DNA of 64,000 bases from Liolophura sinensis (Eukaryota; Mollusca; Polyplacophora; Chitonida; Chitonidae): NCBI RefSeq assembly GCF_032854445.1, contig NC_088297.1:3035991-3099990 (forward strand), read 5' to 3'. Under the pieces are notes generated by a model. That model was not told the DNA's origin. It did no database searches and worked only from the letters and a program-made list of their open reading frames with translations. A program made the translations under genes and the position numbers. Shown one piece after another: positions 25,019 to 36,296 of this stretch. Within the stretch, counting starts at the first letter, position 1. The number at the start of each line of letters is the position of its first letter.

Positions 25019-25214
25019 ATTTTTAAAACGTTCACAAAGTTTTTATATGTTTAGCCTATTCGTGTATTAGGCAAAATTTTGCACAGCGTCAAAATCGTTT
25101 CCAGAAATGTTGTATTCACTGCTGTCTACAGCAGCCCAAGACATATGTAAAACACCATGCATAACCATTCACAAGAAGTAAAGGGTATAAGTATAAATGA
25201 AAACACCTGAATCT

Positions 25215-25345
25215 TCTTACGTACGACCAGAAAGGAAGCTAGCATGAGCTGGACTTGAACTCACAGCGACCGTATTTGGTGAAAGGTTCCTGGGTCATTG
25301 CGCCACGCTGGTGCGCCAACCACCTCGGTCACGTAGGCTCCTATT
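25215..25345 (-). mobile_element. SINE 5' fragment (head)
   Basis: Minus-strand head only: the complement of gtggctcag-type sequence at about 25330 and the body up to agctggacttgaactcacag, with no tail. An isolated head suggests later deletion rather than ordinary 5' truncation. Confidence 0.82.
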
Positions 25346-25452
25346 GCTATACATAAGATACCTCAATGTTATAAACAAATTGTTTATCTACTGAATTTTG
25401 ATTACTATGGCTTACTTTTCATATGGAATATATACCCTCGTTCTTGAATTCT

Positions 25453-25590
25453 CCACTTATCAGTGTTCTTAGAACAGAAAAACCTGCCGCAGACTCCCGA
25501 GGGGTAGGTCTTCTCACCACTTGGGCGCCGTGTTGGAGGTCATGCCGCACACGCTACACGAACTGTTGCACGGCATTACTCTCGTGTGCA
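25453..25590 (-). pseudogene. Relic of Ikaros-type N-terminal zinc-finger region
   Basis: Read on the minus strand, the stretch contains TRVMPCNSSCSVCGMTSNTA, which parallels TRGMASSSSCNVCGKSYNTA in fingers 1-2 of the adjacent gene. After a gap of about 25-30 bases and a frame change it gives EKTYPSGVCGRFF, which parallels EKPYPCGICGRCF of finger 3. The knuckle histidines of finger 2 and a cysteine of finger 3 are lost, and a stop follows the KW residues. It lies about 12 bases past the stop codon of the neighbouring gene, on the same strand. It is a decayed, non-functional partial duplicate. Confidence 0.8.
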
Positions 25591-25601
25591 GATTGGTATC
25601 A

Positions 25602-27401
25602 CTACAACCTGTCCATATTTGGGGAAAGATGCCAGACAAGATGAGCGGTGAACTCCAGTCGATTCCCGAGTCTTTTTCCACAGCGCAGACAAGCGAATGG
25701 CGTTTGTCCTCCCCGGACATGTAAGCTATTATGCAACAAATACATGGAATAGTCCTCAAACAAAGTCCTACAAGGTTCGCATCGGAACGTTCTCTGAAGC
25801 CCTGGAGCGTCTGGTTCAGATGCAGGTGCTTCCCATGACCCCACAGGAAGGATGGGAGAGCGAGGGGGAGAGCAATGTCCAGGTGTGTCAGGAGCTTTCG
25901 CCAAGCACAAGCGAGATGCACGCATCCGGGACCGGAAATCTGATCCGTGCATCAGGAGACTGCTGCGGTAAGCATTCGCGGCTATGTGATGGCTTGGCAT
26001 AGGAGACCGATCCACTGAGCTGCAATCTGTACTACAATGCAGCCTGTCCACCTCGCTACCTGTCGAATCTTGGCAACACAAGTCAAATGACTGCCTGCTG
26101 TCGTTAGTGGAGGGTTTGAAAGCTCTGTTAGGTTCTAGCGTCGACATTTCCTTTGCCTTCTCAGAGCAGCCTCTTGGGAGAAGCCCACGTTCGCATGAAA
26201 TCGGCTGGAAGGTTCCAGCTCCTACACCAACTCCAATACCTTCTACATGTATTGACCCATCTTCCGACGGCACAAGTCCACAGTTATCGTTCAACTTAAC
26301 TTCGTCTCGCTGATCCTCATCGCTCACCAAGTCGCGCACTTCGCACTTCCTTGGCGTACGGTGTTTTCTGCGGCAGTGGCGCTTCGGCTCGGGTGCGTCC
26401 CTCACTTCCGGTCCGGTGTCGGCGTCGTCTGCAGCGGGTACAGCATCTTGCTCCGAAGACACAGAGATCTGACCGCTACTAGAAGAAAAGCCGACTTCGC
26501 CGTCTACCATACCTTCAGGCTTCCCTGTAGCAGTCGCGGGGAAAATATGAAATGGGGAGCACGAACTTAGGTTTCTAGCAAGTTCAGATTGATTGTCAAA
26601 ATTTGCTGTTGCCTGCGCGCTTACAACATCGAATTCATGCGTAAAAGTTCTCGGGAAAGCTGCAATACGTGGCTGTAAATTCGACATGGATATCAAAGAT
26701 AAGGGCACAGCTTTAGTACTGCTCTCGCTGCATGCATTGTGGTCAGTGGTTCCATTATTGCCTTGTGCAGACCGCCTGGCAACACCTAGCATTATCTCTG
26801 GGAACGTCGTGTCCTGCGCGACACCTTCACCAGGAGGAAACCTTGTCAATGTTTCCTGGACATCACCAGCAATGTCCGGGGCTTCCAGCTTCAACTCGCC
26901 GACGTTCTCAACGGGCCCAGTTTGAGTTTTCACATGCTCTCTCTCGTGCAGTTCCAGTTTCTCCGCGCTCCCGAACATTTCTCCGCAATACGCGCAGTTG
27001 TGTGCCGACACCACGCCATGCTCGCTCAAATGAGACAACAGGGTTTCTATCTTTAGAAACATCATCCCACACAGTCTACAGAGATTCTTCTGCCTCTTGG
27101 ACGCCATGAAGTGCACCTTCATATGCTGCTTAAGATGATCAGAGCGTCCGAAACACCTGCCGCAGATCCCGCAAGGGTAGGGCTTCTCGCCGCTGTGAGT
27201 GCGCACGTGGCGCCGCAGCTTGGACGCGGTGTTGTACGACTTGCCGCAGACATTACACGAGCTGCTACTCGCCATTCCTCTCGTGTGCGTGGACACGTGA
27301 AGCTGCATCTCTGGCAGATTTGTGAACATTTCTCCACAGAAGCTACACATGTACTCAGTCTTCATCTGCACCGTGTAGTTTGGCCGTACGGCCTCATCCA
27401 T
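25602..27401 (-). CDS. Ikaros/Hunchback-type C2H2 zinc-finger transcription factor
   Basis: The chosen ATG at 27399-27401 gives 599 residues; the frame stays open for at least 25 more codons upstream, without another ATG near the first finger. Five C2H2 fingers lie at about residues 19-39, 49-69, 77-97, 108-128 and 136-156, with an HSGEKPY linker between the second and third. A long region follows, rich in Ser, Pro and acidic residues, with a basic patch KRHCRRKHRTPRK that may be a nuclear signal. Two C-terminal fingers (541-561 and 571-591) carry FRCEPCRTLFEDYSMY and PFACLRCGKRLGNRLEF. This C-terminal pair matches the dimerisation fingers of Ikaros proteins, also seen in Hunchback. The family binds DNA through the N-terminal fingers and represses or activates developmental genes in the nucleus. 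Ikaros genes usually have introns; none is needed here, although a 5' non-coding exon could exist. The exact orthology (Ikaros, Pegasus or Hunchback side) is unresolved. Confidence 0.85.
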   Translation of the reverse strand: MDEAVRPNYTVQMKTEYMCSFCGEMFTNLPEMQLHVSTHTRGMASSSSCNVCGKSYNTASKLRRHVRTHSGEKPYPCGICGRCFGRSDHLKQHMKVHFMASKRQKNLCRLCGMMFLKIETLLSHLSEHGVVSAHNCAYCGEMFGSAEKLELHEREHVKTQTGPVENVGELKLEAPDIAGDVQETLTRFPPGEGVAQDTTFPEIMLGVARRSAQGNNGTTDHNACSESSTKAVPLSLISMSNLQPRIAAFPRTFTHEFDVVSAQATANFDNQSELARNLSSCSPFHIFPATATGKPEGMVDGEVGFSSSSGQISVSSEQDAVPAADDADTGPEVRDAPEPKRHCRRKHRTPRKCEVRDLVSDEDQRDEVKLNDNCGLVPSEDGSIHVEGIGVGVGAGTFQPISCERGLLPRGCSEKAKEMSTLEPNRAFKPSTNDSRQSFDLCCQDSTGSEVDRLHCSTDCSSVDRSPMPSHHIAANAYRSSLLMHGSDFRSRMRASRLCLAKAPDTPGHCSPPRSPILPVGSWEAPASEPDAPGLQRTFRCEPCRTLFEDYSMYLLHNSLHVRGGQTPFACLRCGKRLGNRLEFTAHLVWHLSPNMDRL

Positions 27402-27479
27402 TGTGGATACTTCGGATCTAATTTTACGTGATATGAACAACTTAATGACTTGGAATATAGTGGGTTTTCTGGTCAAATG

Positions 27480-28481
27480 ATGTTATCTATTGATGGTTCT
27501 TCGGTTCTCCATGGGTTTGACAATGACCTTTAACAGCGTGTCTTTAAAAGAAATCTTTGGTCATATGACATTTTCATATTTTCAAAGGTTTGACAATAAT
27601 GTTTATTGGAGTGTCATTTAGAGAAAAACTCCAGTCGAATGACTTCATAATATACTTTTCTTTGAGGAAGATTTTGATCACGTGCTTTCTACCGTTGCTG
27701 GTTCTACATATACACGGACTTAAAAGTAACTTCTGCTACAGTGTTTCTTGTCAAAAAAAAACAAACTTTGGCAACATGATATCATCCATTGCTGGTCACA
27801 TATTTCTACCCTTTTACTGTTAAAATGATCTTGGACAAGCCAGCGACTTTTCATAAAGTGTCTTCTGAAGAAATCTGCTCTTAACAACTGAGATTCACTA
27901 AACATTCTTCAGATATGAGCAACAAGGCAATGTCCTACAGCCTTGAACAGATTGGTTAGATATCATGTACGTCACTGATCATCTAGGGCGTTTATAATTC
28001 ACCTGTAGATATATGTCCAAAAAAAGATGATATCTTTTTATCATCTCACCTGTCCTTTCGACTCATTATCATGCAGGTTCATTCCACATAAATTATCGTT
28101 ATACACGTACAAAAGATATGTATTACACCTGTAAGGGTGCACCTATAACCCGCTATTGGCATTGACCGTGACTTTCAAAAGGGCACGTGTCTCGTTAATA
28201 GCTAAGTCCCTTCTGGTGACACCTCGGAAGATATGACTCTCTCAAAGGCTAATTTTTAAAGAATTAACTTTTTCTGCTGTTCACGAAGGACATTACCTTC
28301 CACCCTTAAAAATACACATGCACCTGAACATGCCCACAGTCGCATATGCATGATTTTCTTTTTCAAGATTTCATGTGCTTTCAGTTTCAGTTTTAGATAT
28401 AAAACACGTGATCAGGTTGACCAGATTATAAGGTAAAATTATAGACTCAATCTTCAATGTATATTTCGTTTTATATACTCC
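27480..28481. other. Upstream flank of zinc-finger gene, non-coding
   Basis: About 1 kb with no gene or tandem repeat recognised. Any promoter of the minus-strand zinc-finger gene should lie here, but I see no decisive TATA or initiator element. Several gtcaaaaaaa and tttgacaat motifs recur loosely at 27510-27600. Confidence 0.4.
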
Positions 28482-30448
28482 ACGACCATTTCTCGCCAGT
28501 ACTCACTTTGTATTGCACCACTGTTTCTCGCCAGTACTCACTTTGTACTGCACCACCGTTTCTTCCCAGTACTCACTTTGTACTGCACCACCGTTTCTTC
28601 CCAGTACTCACTTTGTACTGCACCACCCTTTCTCGCCAGAACAGACTTTGTACTGTCCCACTGGTTCTCGCCAGTACTCACTTTCTATTACACCACTGCT
28701 TCTCGCCAGTACTCAGTGTGTACTGCACCACCTTTTCTGGTGAGTACTCACTTTGTACTGTGCCACTGTTTCGCGCCAGTACTCACTTTGTACTGCACCA
28801 CCGTTTCTCGCCAGTACTCCCTTTGTACTGTCCCACTGTTTCTCGCCAGTACTCACTTTGTACTGCACCACTGTTTCTCGCCAGTACTCACTTTGTACTG
28901 CACCACGGTTTCTCGCCAGAACACACTTTGTACTGTCCCACTGGTTCTCGCCAGTACTCACTTTCTATTACACTACTGCTTCTCGCCAGTACTCAGTGTG
29001 TACTGCACCACCGTTTCTTCCCAGTACTCACTTTGTACTGTCCCACTGTTTCTCGCCAGTACTCACTTTGTTCTGCACCACGGTTTCTCGCCAGAACACA
29101 CTTTGTACTGTCCCACTGGTTCTCGCCAGTACTCACTTTCTATTACACCACTGCTTCTTGCCAGTACTCAGTGTGTACTGCACCACCTTTTCTGGTCAGT
29201 ACTCACTTTGTACTGCACCACTGTTTCTCGCCAGTACTCACTTTGTACTGCACCACTGTTTCTCGCCAGTACTCACTTTGTACTGCACCACGGTTTCTCG
29301 CCAGAACACACTTTGTACTGTCCCACTGGTTCTCGCCAGTACTCACTTTCTATTACACCAATGCTTCTCGCCAGTACTCAGTGTGTACTGCACCACCTTT
29401 TCTGGTGGGTACTCACTTTGTACTGCACCACTGTTTCTCGCCAGTACTCACTTTGTACTGCACCACGGTTTCTCGCCAGAACACACTTTGTACTGCACCA
29501 CTGTTTCTCGCCAGTACTCACTTTGTGTTGCACCACGGTTTCTCGCCAGTACTCACTTTGTGTTGCACCACTGCTTCTCGCCAGTACTCACTTTGTGCTG
29601 TACCACTGTTTCTCACCAGTACTCACTTTGTACTGCACCACTGTTCCTCGCCAGTACTCACTTTGTACTGCTATCACTGTTTCTCGCCAGTACTCACTTT
29701 GTACTGCACCACTGTTTCTCGCCAATACTCACTTTGTACTGCACCATCGTTTCTCGCCATTACTCCCTTTGTACTGTACCACTGTTTCTCGCCAGTACTC
29801 ACTTTGTACTGCACCACTGTTTCTCGCCAGAACACACTTTGTACTGCACCACCGTTTCTCGCCAGTACTCACTTTGTACTGCACCACGGTTTCTCGCCAG
29901 TACTCACTTTGTACTGCACCACGGTTTCTCGCCAGAACACACTTTGTACTGCACCACGGTTTCTCGCCAGTACTCACTTTGTACTGCACCACTGTTTCTC
30001 GCCAGTACTCCCTTTGTACTGTCCCACTGTTTCTCGCCAGTACTCACTTTGTACTGCACCACTGTTTCTCGCCAGTACTCACTTTGTACTGCACCACGGT
30101 TTCTCGCCAGTACTCACTTTGTACTGCACCACGGTTTCTCGCCAGAACACACTTTGTACTGCACCACTGTTTCTCGCCAGTACTCACTTTGTACTGCACC
30201 ACGGTTTCTCGCCAGTACTCACTTTGTACTGCACCACGGTTTCTCGCCAGTACTCACTTTGTACTGCACCACTGTTCCTCGCCAGTACTCACTTTGTACT
30301 GCACCACTGTTCCTCGCCAGTACTCACTTTGTACTGCACCACTGTTCCTCGCCAGTACTCACTTTGTACTGCTATCACTGTTTCTCGCCAGTACTCACTT
30401 TGTACTGCACCACGGTTTCTCGCCAGAACACACTTTGTACTGCTATCA
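28482..30448. repeat. 35-bp minisatellite, about 56 units
   Basis: The unit is ctcgccagtactcactttgt followed by actgcaccactgttt, 35 bp. Variants include agaacacac for agtactcac, tcccac for caccac, and a one-base insertion (gctatcac) that changes frame. The plus-strand unit is about two-thirds pyrimidine. No unit frame contains a stop, so all three forward frames are open for 570-698 codons. Because the period is not a multiple of three, every frame cycles through the same 35-residue translation. I see no splice, start or codon-bias evidence for a protein. Confidence 0.93.
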
Positions 30449-31500
30449 CATTCTCAGACATTTAATCTGTACATATGGAACCAGTTTTTGCTTGATGGAG
30501 GCCATTTTCATCACAGAGTTCCTCACCTCGCCAAACTAAAAAAAAAAACATAGGAAAAAAAAAGCACAGCTTTTTTTTTTTTTTTAATGAATATCTAACA
30601 CAACAGTTTTACATACTGAATTATGTACTGAGTTTATCAGAATTTAAAAAATTTGTAAACCAGTAACAGTTACGTTAAAGATGCATTAACACAAAGGAGT
30701 GTCAGCATACTGTATGCAGTTGTTCAGGTTCAGGTAAAACTGGTTATTAATTTCAAGACTTTTCAAGACTTTTCCATGGCCATGTACAAAAAAAGCTGGC
30801 TTTTCCACGCTATTAATTTTAATTTTCGTAGACTAATTGCTTTTAATTTCGAGTTACTTTTCATATCTCCAATGCGCCATTCGCATCACCGTGTTTTAAA
30901 TGACCCTCACTCAGAAATATTTTTCTCCCATTACAGAAGCCCTGTGCTGTTTATGGGAGAAGGAAACCAAAGCAAACCTTGCTTAATTGCAACCATGCCA
31001 CATCTCCAGGTAGATGATGACTGAAATATCTGTCCTAAAATGAACAAGCAACCAGCGAGAGCCTGCTGGTCGAAGCAGAGACAAACCAAATATAACTGCA
31101 TAATGATTAAATCACGGGTAAATGTCTCCAAATCTACTTATACATGCTTTATCCTGCGAACAACCTTTCAATTTATTTCATTTGTCATGCAACTTCTGAT
31201 TATATCATCTGATCAATATAACAATGATTTTAACTTACAACGGCTTTGATCAAATTTGAGCAAAATTTCAGATTATTTAACTTTTGAGTCCAAAGTTCAC
31301 ATTACCTTGTTACAACAACACACATGCTCACCTGAATCATTTCATGCCAGTCCTCACTCACACTTCCTTTTCATAGTAGTGTAAAGAAAAAATCTCCAAG
31401 TTGAAAGAGTGGTTGTTTACACAGCTAAAAAATAAATAATAATAATAATAGTAAAAACGTAGCTGTTTCCTTCATACATGCTTTATGTAGCAAATTATTT
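30449..31500. other. Non-coding interval
   Basis: AT-rich, with A and T homopolymers near 30540-30590 and a short aataataataat stretch at 31438. No gene was recognised. Confidence 0.5.
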
Positions 31501-31661
31501 CCCTTTGCACAAAATTGGTACAGTCCATGCCCATGGCTGTAGACTGTAACTGTACACTGTAAACTACATACACAATATACAGCCCTTTGCACAAAATTGA
31601 TACAGCCCATGGCTGTAGACTGTAACTGTACACTGTAAACTACATACACAATATACAGCCC
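31501..31661. repeat. 82-bp direct duplication
   Basis: Two copies of a unit beginning ccctttgcacaaaattg, at 31501 and 31583, and ending in cacaatatacagccc. The first copy carries a short cccatg insertion. It contains ctgtagactgtaactgtaca, which resembles units of the next array. Confidence 0.9.
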
Positions 31662-31680
31662 ATATAAAATAGATTGTACA

Positions 31681-32162
31681 CAATGTGACAGCCCTAACTG
31701 TACACTATATGACAGTCTCGAGTGTACACTATATGATGGCCCTGACTGTACACTATGACAGCCCTGACTGTACACTATGACAGCCCTGACTGTACACTAT
31801 GTCAGCCCTGACTGCACACTTAATGACAGTCCTGAGTGTACACTATATGAGAGTTGTGATTGTACACTATATGACAGTCCTGACTATACACTATATGACA
31901 GTTCTTACTGTACACTATATGACAGCCCTGACTGTACACTATATGACAGTCCTGACTGTACACTACATGACAGTCCTGACTGTACAATATATGGCAGCCC
32001 TGATTGTACGCTATATGACAGTCCTGACTGTACACTACATGACAGTCCTGACTGTACACTGTACACTATACGACAGCGCTGACTACACACTATATGGCAG
32101 CCCTGATTGTACACTATATGACAGTCCTGACTGTACACTATATGACAGTACTGATTGTACAT
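31681..32162. repeat. 24-bp minisatellite, about 20 units
   Basis: The unit is gactgtacactatatgacag followed by tcct or ccct. Its period, a multiple of three, leaves frames open on both strands that encode eight-residue repeats (D-C-T-L-Y-D-S-P on the plus strand). The unit is partly palindromic around gtac. No coding evidence was seen beyond openness. Confidence 0.92.
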
Positions 32163-33220
32163 TCAGTTTCCCAAGCCCCTATGGCTGAAACTCTGATCCA
32201 ACGGTATAGAACAAGGGAGACTTTTTTTATCATTCCGTCGCTGTGCCTACAGACACTATATATCTAGAGACAGGTCGCTGGCGCTTAAAGTAAATTAATG
32301 CTCAAGGCAAATCACATGAAGACCGAGTACCACATACACAATAATGCCATAAGCTCTTCAATCTTTTCTGCGTCAAATCTACATCGACCGAAAGATTAAC
32401 AGTGGTGAAATACCGTCAGTAGAAGTTTTTGATAAGCCTGTCATCGTATAACGTATTGCACACACATCTGTCACTTCTAGCAGATGACATCTTTCATCGA
32501 GCCTATGCCATTTCTTTCCTCAGCCGCTAAAGAGTGCTTTGTGTCATTCATGATTATCTCCCTTCGGCCGCAGGACGTCGAGCAAAGACAAATTCAAAGC
32601 CTGTCGATTTGCATTCCACATGCTGACATCAACAAATATATATTCCTGCACACGTGCTATTAATTAACCGTAGTTATATGTACACGTATGTTTAGGTAGG
32701 TACCCGTAGCTAAAAAAAAAGTTGATATTTTCCAGTGTCGAAAATTCCTGACAGGTAGGCCTATATGAAACGAAAAGGAAAGATACTCTTTTGTTTTCTA
32801 CATCGGTTAATTTACGCTATTTCATCAAGTACCTGATATGTTTAGAAACATTTCAATGGTCTTTCTACAGATGACTTAAATGTTTTCCATTCCTCAAGGT
32901 TTTTATCAACATTAGCATTTTCATCTCTCAGATGTATCTAGTTGAAATCCTGTTAAATCTAAAGGTTACTGCTTTTTTATTTTATTTTTAAAATTTATTT
33001 AAGTATTTTAGAAATGCATTTAAAATAAAAGTTATTACATTGGTGTAAGGTTCACGTCGAGATCCACTTTAGAAGGGACATAACTTTTCTCGTTCTCGCT
33101 AGATGTCGCTGATCGACCTGAATCTGAAAACCGGGGAGAGTTTGTTCGTGGCGGAAGGAAAGTTTGTTGATAATAGTTTGTAAACTCTTTCTTGTTGAAA
33201 TTTTGTCTCAGAAAGTCACT
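32163..33220. other. Non-coding interval, upstream of four-helix gene
   Basis: No repeat array or domain-bearing frame is visible. The promoter and 5' leader of the gene starting at 33221 should lie near the 3' end of this stretch; no clear core promoter element was identified. Confidence 0.4.
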
Positions 33221-33407
33221 ATGGTGCCAGAGAGCTACAACAACTCAAGAACGCTGACTCCCAACTTTATATCCCTAATTATTTCGGGAGTGGGCTTGTG
33301 TTTGGGATTTTTAGTGCATGCTGTGGCAGTTTTCCTGCCCAATTGGCTTGGTTTCTCTGGCCTGACCTCGCTATGGGACTATTCCCTCATTGACTCGTCT
33401 GGACCCG
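33221..33407 (+). CDS. Claudin/PMP22-type four-helix protein, exon 1
   Basis: The ATG at 33221 lies in a fair context (tcactATGG). The exon ends at the donor gtaagt after 62 codons plus one base. Residues 17-39 form a hydrophobic helix, followed by the start of a first extracellular loop with NWLGFSGLTSLWDY. The G-L-x-x-L-W arrangement recalls the W-GLW signature of the claudin/PMP22/EMP/CD20-like fold. The two loop cysteines typical of true claudins are absent, so a PMP22-like or other divergent member is more likely. An in-frame stretch upstream of the ATG lacks another ATG. Proteins of this fold sit in the plasma membrane and act in cell contact or membrane organisation. Confidence 0.78.
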
Positions 33408-33917
33408 GTAAGTTATTTGCAGCTCTGCGTTGGGTAATTAAGTAATTATACCGAAGCAATTATTTCCATGTCAAGTTGCACTACAGCATGAGGCCCCTGC
33501 CACAGTGCATGGTTGTCTGAAATACGTGCTCAAGGCATGTCTAATATAGTACATGTGTATGTACCGTACATATATATGGACATGCTTGTATACGTTTAGT
33601 GAAGTAAAGACCTACTGTGACGTATGTGGTATGAATAAGGTTTAAAAGCTGTTCGTTTATGGTAACCCTAATTATTACCCAATGATACCCAATCATTCTT
33701 TTTTTTTTTTAACTAAATCATCAACTTGTCATGATTTTTTTTTTTGTTTGGAGACATTTCCCTTACTGTTTCTTTCAGGGGGGGTATTGTTTAGCAGATG
33801 TTGAGTATTTTGCTGTTTAGCCCAAAACATTGATCAAATAGTTGCATGTGTATGTAAATAGTTTGTAAACAAAGACAGTCGTTTTCATAAATACTCTGAA
33901 AATTTATCTAATGTTTA

Positions 33918-33988
33918 TCTGGCCGTTGTATAAGTGAAATAGGCTTAAGTATGGCGTAAAACATCAATCAAATAAATAAATAAATCTA
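33918..33988 (+). mobile_element. SINE tail fragment
   Basis: tctggccgttgtataagtga, tatggcgtaaaacatcaatc and the AAAT tail. Only the last ~70 bp are present, inside intron 1. Confidence 0.82.
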
Positions 33989-35351
33989 ATGTTTGTAGTA
34001 AAAAAAAATTGGCCCCTGGGTGTGGTGATTAAAGCTTGTTTGTTTTTGTCTATGTAAAGCATAGACAAAATTTTACCAGGAGGAATTTACCAGAAATCTG
34101 TGGACAGAAAGTAATCCCATCTTGGCTAATCACCTTAATTAGGGACAGTGAAAAAGCATGACTGTCTTTGTTCACCAGTTATACTTTTTGTCAAATATAA
34201 GGTATTTAAATTCAAATTAATTTTTCATCATTAAGCATGTCTTTATCTGCATATAAATTCTAATAAAAAATTATTCCTTTTCTAGCCAAAATATGAGTCA
34301 GCATGGATATAAATGTAATAGTTTAAAATTATATTGTCCTGTGCAGGAGTGTAAATGGGTCTTTTTAAATTTAATAACTGTTTTGAGCCAAACTTGGTGG
34401 AGTGCTTTTACAAATGTAACCTCCAGAGGGAAACATAGCATCGGGATCATGAAGCGATTATAAACTGTAGTCAAAATTACAATACTTAATCTGTATATGT
34501 TCCTTTCTGTTGTTTTAGCAGAAATTTGTTTTACGACTTGCCCAGAATTTATTCTGTTAAGCAATATTTTCATCTTATAAGAAAGAATAATTTTTGTCCT
34601 TAGAACTTTAATCGCTTTGTGATCTCTTGGGCTGATTCTACAAAGCCCGTCCAGACTTCAGTCAAAATTTAAAAACTCTGTACGATGCATAGTTTTTGGT
34701 TCTGGAAGTAGAAGTTTTGACACATTTGTCTTAAGACAACATTGATGAGGGGAACAAAACAAGCTTTCAGATTGTATGTCAAACTTTGGCTATGTGGATT
34801 CTGCCAGATGAGGTGATCATGGCTAGACTGTTTTGGTCCACACCACCTACACGGGCAGAGATGTACACAAACAGTGGCATACAGCTTGTAGCTAATACAT
34901 ACATTTAAATGTCAGAATGGGGCATTTAACATTTAGCGCAGGCATTTGTATTCACAGCAGGTAATTCCTTTCACTGAGTTAACGCCCCCTGATCAGTGGG
35001 TACTAAGAAGACATGACTGAATTGGTTCATGACTATTTTTTTTTATCAAATTTATGGTGAATAATGGTAAAAATGGAGAGTCAAAATGTGAAAATCATAT
35101 ATTCAGAGGAAAATTCTTTAATTGCTAGAATAACTTTCGTATGTTTCATGTATAACCCATTCTTCAAAAAGAGAAGAAAAAAAAACAGTGATCAGAAAAG
35201 CCCACAACAAATAGTCCTGGATCTACAGTATACCTGCGCAACCAATTGTTACCCCAGATTTTTTAATTTGAATTTTGGCTTAAGCAAGTCCACAGAGATC
35301 TCAGGCTATTCCATTGAACACACTTCTCCATACAGCTGTATAGCTAGGGTT

Positions 35352-35545
35352 GGGAGAGGGAACCTGTGGCCAAGTGCTTAGATTGCTAGCACAGCACAAT
35401 GACACAGGAGCCTGTAGGTCGTACTTCAAGTCCAGCTCGTAGCATATAAAGTGGAAAGATCTTCCAGCAACTTGTCTGGTCTCTGCCCATAATCGTACTG
35501 GTCGCCAACCTATAAGTGAAATATTCTTCAGTATGGCGTAAAACA
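35352..35545 (+). mobile_element. SINE copy lacking tail
   Basis: The head gggagagggaacctgtggcc is diverged. The body contains cttcaagtccagctcgtagc and the end atggcgtaaaacagtatagg, without an AAAT tail. It is inserted sense to the four-helix gene in intron 1. Confidence 0.75.
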
Positions 35546-35758
35546 GTATAGGCAAAACATTGACGGTTAAGAGTGAGAAATTTGTTAAGACTAAATCCAA
35601 AAAAGTTATCAAGTTTCGTAATTTTCCAATTATATTGATAAGCACACATTGATAAACTTGTTATCACTAAACACAGTTATTCACTAAATTTGCGCAGAAT
35701 TCTGGTCTGTTTTATGAACGTGATCGTAAGTCTCTTTTTTTTTTCTTTTTTTTTTCAG

Positions 35759-35935
35759 ACTGGTTGAATGCTACTCGAGCGATGGAAATTTTTGGTTTTC
35801 TGATATCTCTACTCGCCGTGGTTCTCTTCATCATTATTCTCGTTAAAAGTTCTTCCATTCAACATTCAGGCACACCAGTTGAGAGGGCTGTCAACGTCTT
35901 GCTTTTTCTTTTCATGTCATTACTTTTTGCAGCCG
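35759..35935 (+). CDS. Claudin/PMP22-type protein, exon 2
   Basis: The acceptor is a long pyrimidine tract ending tttttttcag and the donor is gtaggt. The first two bases complete a GAC codon with exon 1, giving DWLNATRAM. The N-A-T triplet is a possible N-glycosylation site in the first extracellular loop, where PMP22-type proteins are often glycosylated. Helix 2 covers about residues 73-91. After a basic/polar inner loop (KSSSIQHSG), the start of helix 3 lies at about 107-121. The exon ends in phase 1, matching exon 3. Confidence 0.85.
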
Positions 35936-35984
35936 GTAGGTATTCTGTAGGTTCACCACGTTTAGCATGTTTTATTCTATGTAG

Positions 35985-36240
35985 ACTGAGGCCTTCACAC
36001 CCCAGCACTACGCAATGACCTAGGAGCCTCTCACCTATGTGGTCGCTGTGAGTTCAAGTCCAGCTCATGCTGGCTTCCTCTGTGGCCTCTACGTAGGAAG
36101 GCCTTCAGCGATGTGTGGATGGTCATGGGTTTCCCTCAGGCTCTCTCCGGTTTCCTCCCACCATAATTCTGGCTGCCGTCGTATAAGTGAAATATTCCTG
36201 AGTACGGCGTAAAACACCAATCCAATAAAAATAAATACAT
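35985..36240 (+). mobile_element. tRNA-derived SINE, nearly full length
   Basis: Begins just after exon 2 of the four-helix gene with a degraded head, then gtcgctgtgagttcaagtcc (B-box region), the core gctgccgtcgtataagtgaa and an AAAT-like tail. It is in the sense orientation in intron 2. Confidence 0.88.
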
Positions 36241-36296
36241 GTACATCCTGTGACTCCATATATGTCTCCTCATATGACTACTACACAGTTATCAAT

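Larger units (their letters stand above)
33408..35758 (+). other. Intron 1 of four-helix gene
   Basis: 2.35-kb intron with a GT-AG border (gtaagt to a long T-tract plus cag). It holds a SINE tail at 33.9 kb and a 5'-proximal SINE copy at 35.35 kb. No other gene was seen. Confidence 0.75.

Noticed and set aside
25602-27431. Several 65-125-codon plus-strand frames opposite the zinc-finger gene
   Set aside because: They are antisense shadows of the coding region, with no domains.
28457-30553. Very long open frames (698, 653 and 570 codons) as a repeat protein
   Set aside because: They are all the same 35-bp minisatellite read in three frames. No codon preference, start context or domain supports one frame over another.
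31777-32188. Eight-residue repeat proteins in both strands
   Set aside because: The 24-bp period produces them automatically; no start, splice or domain evidence.
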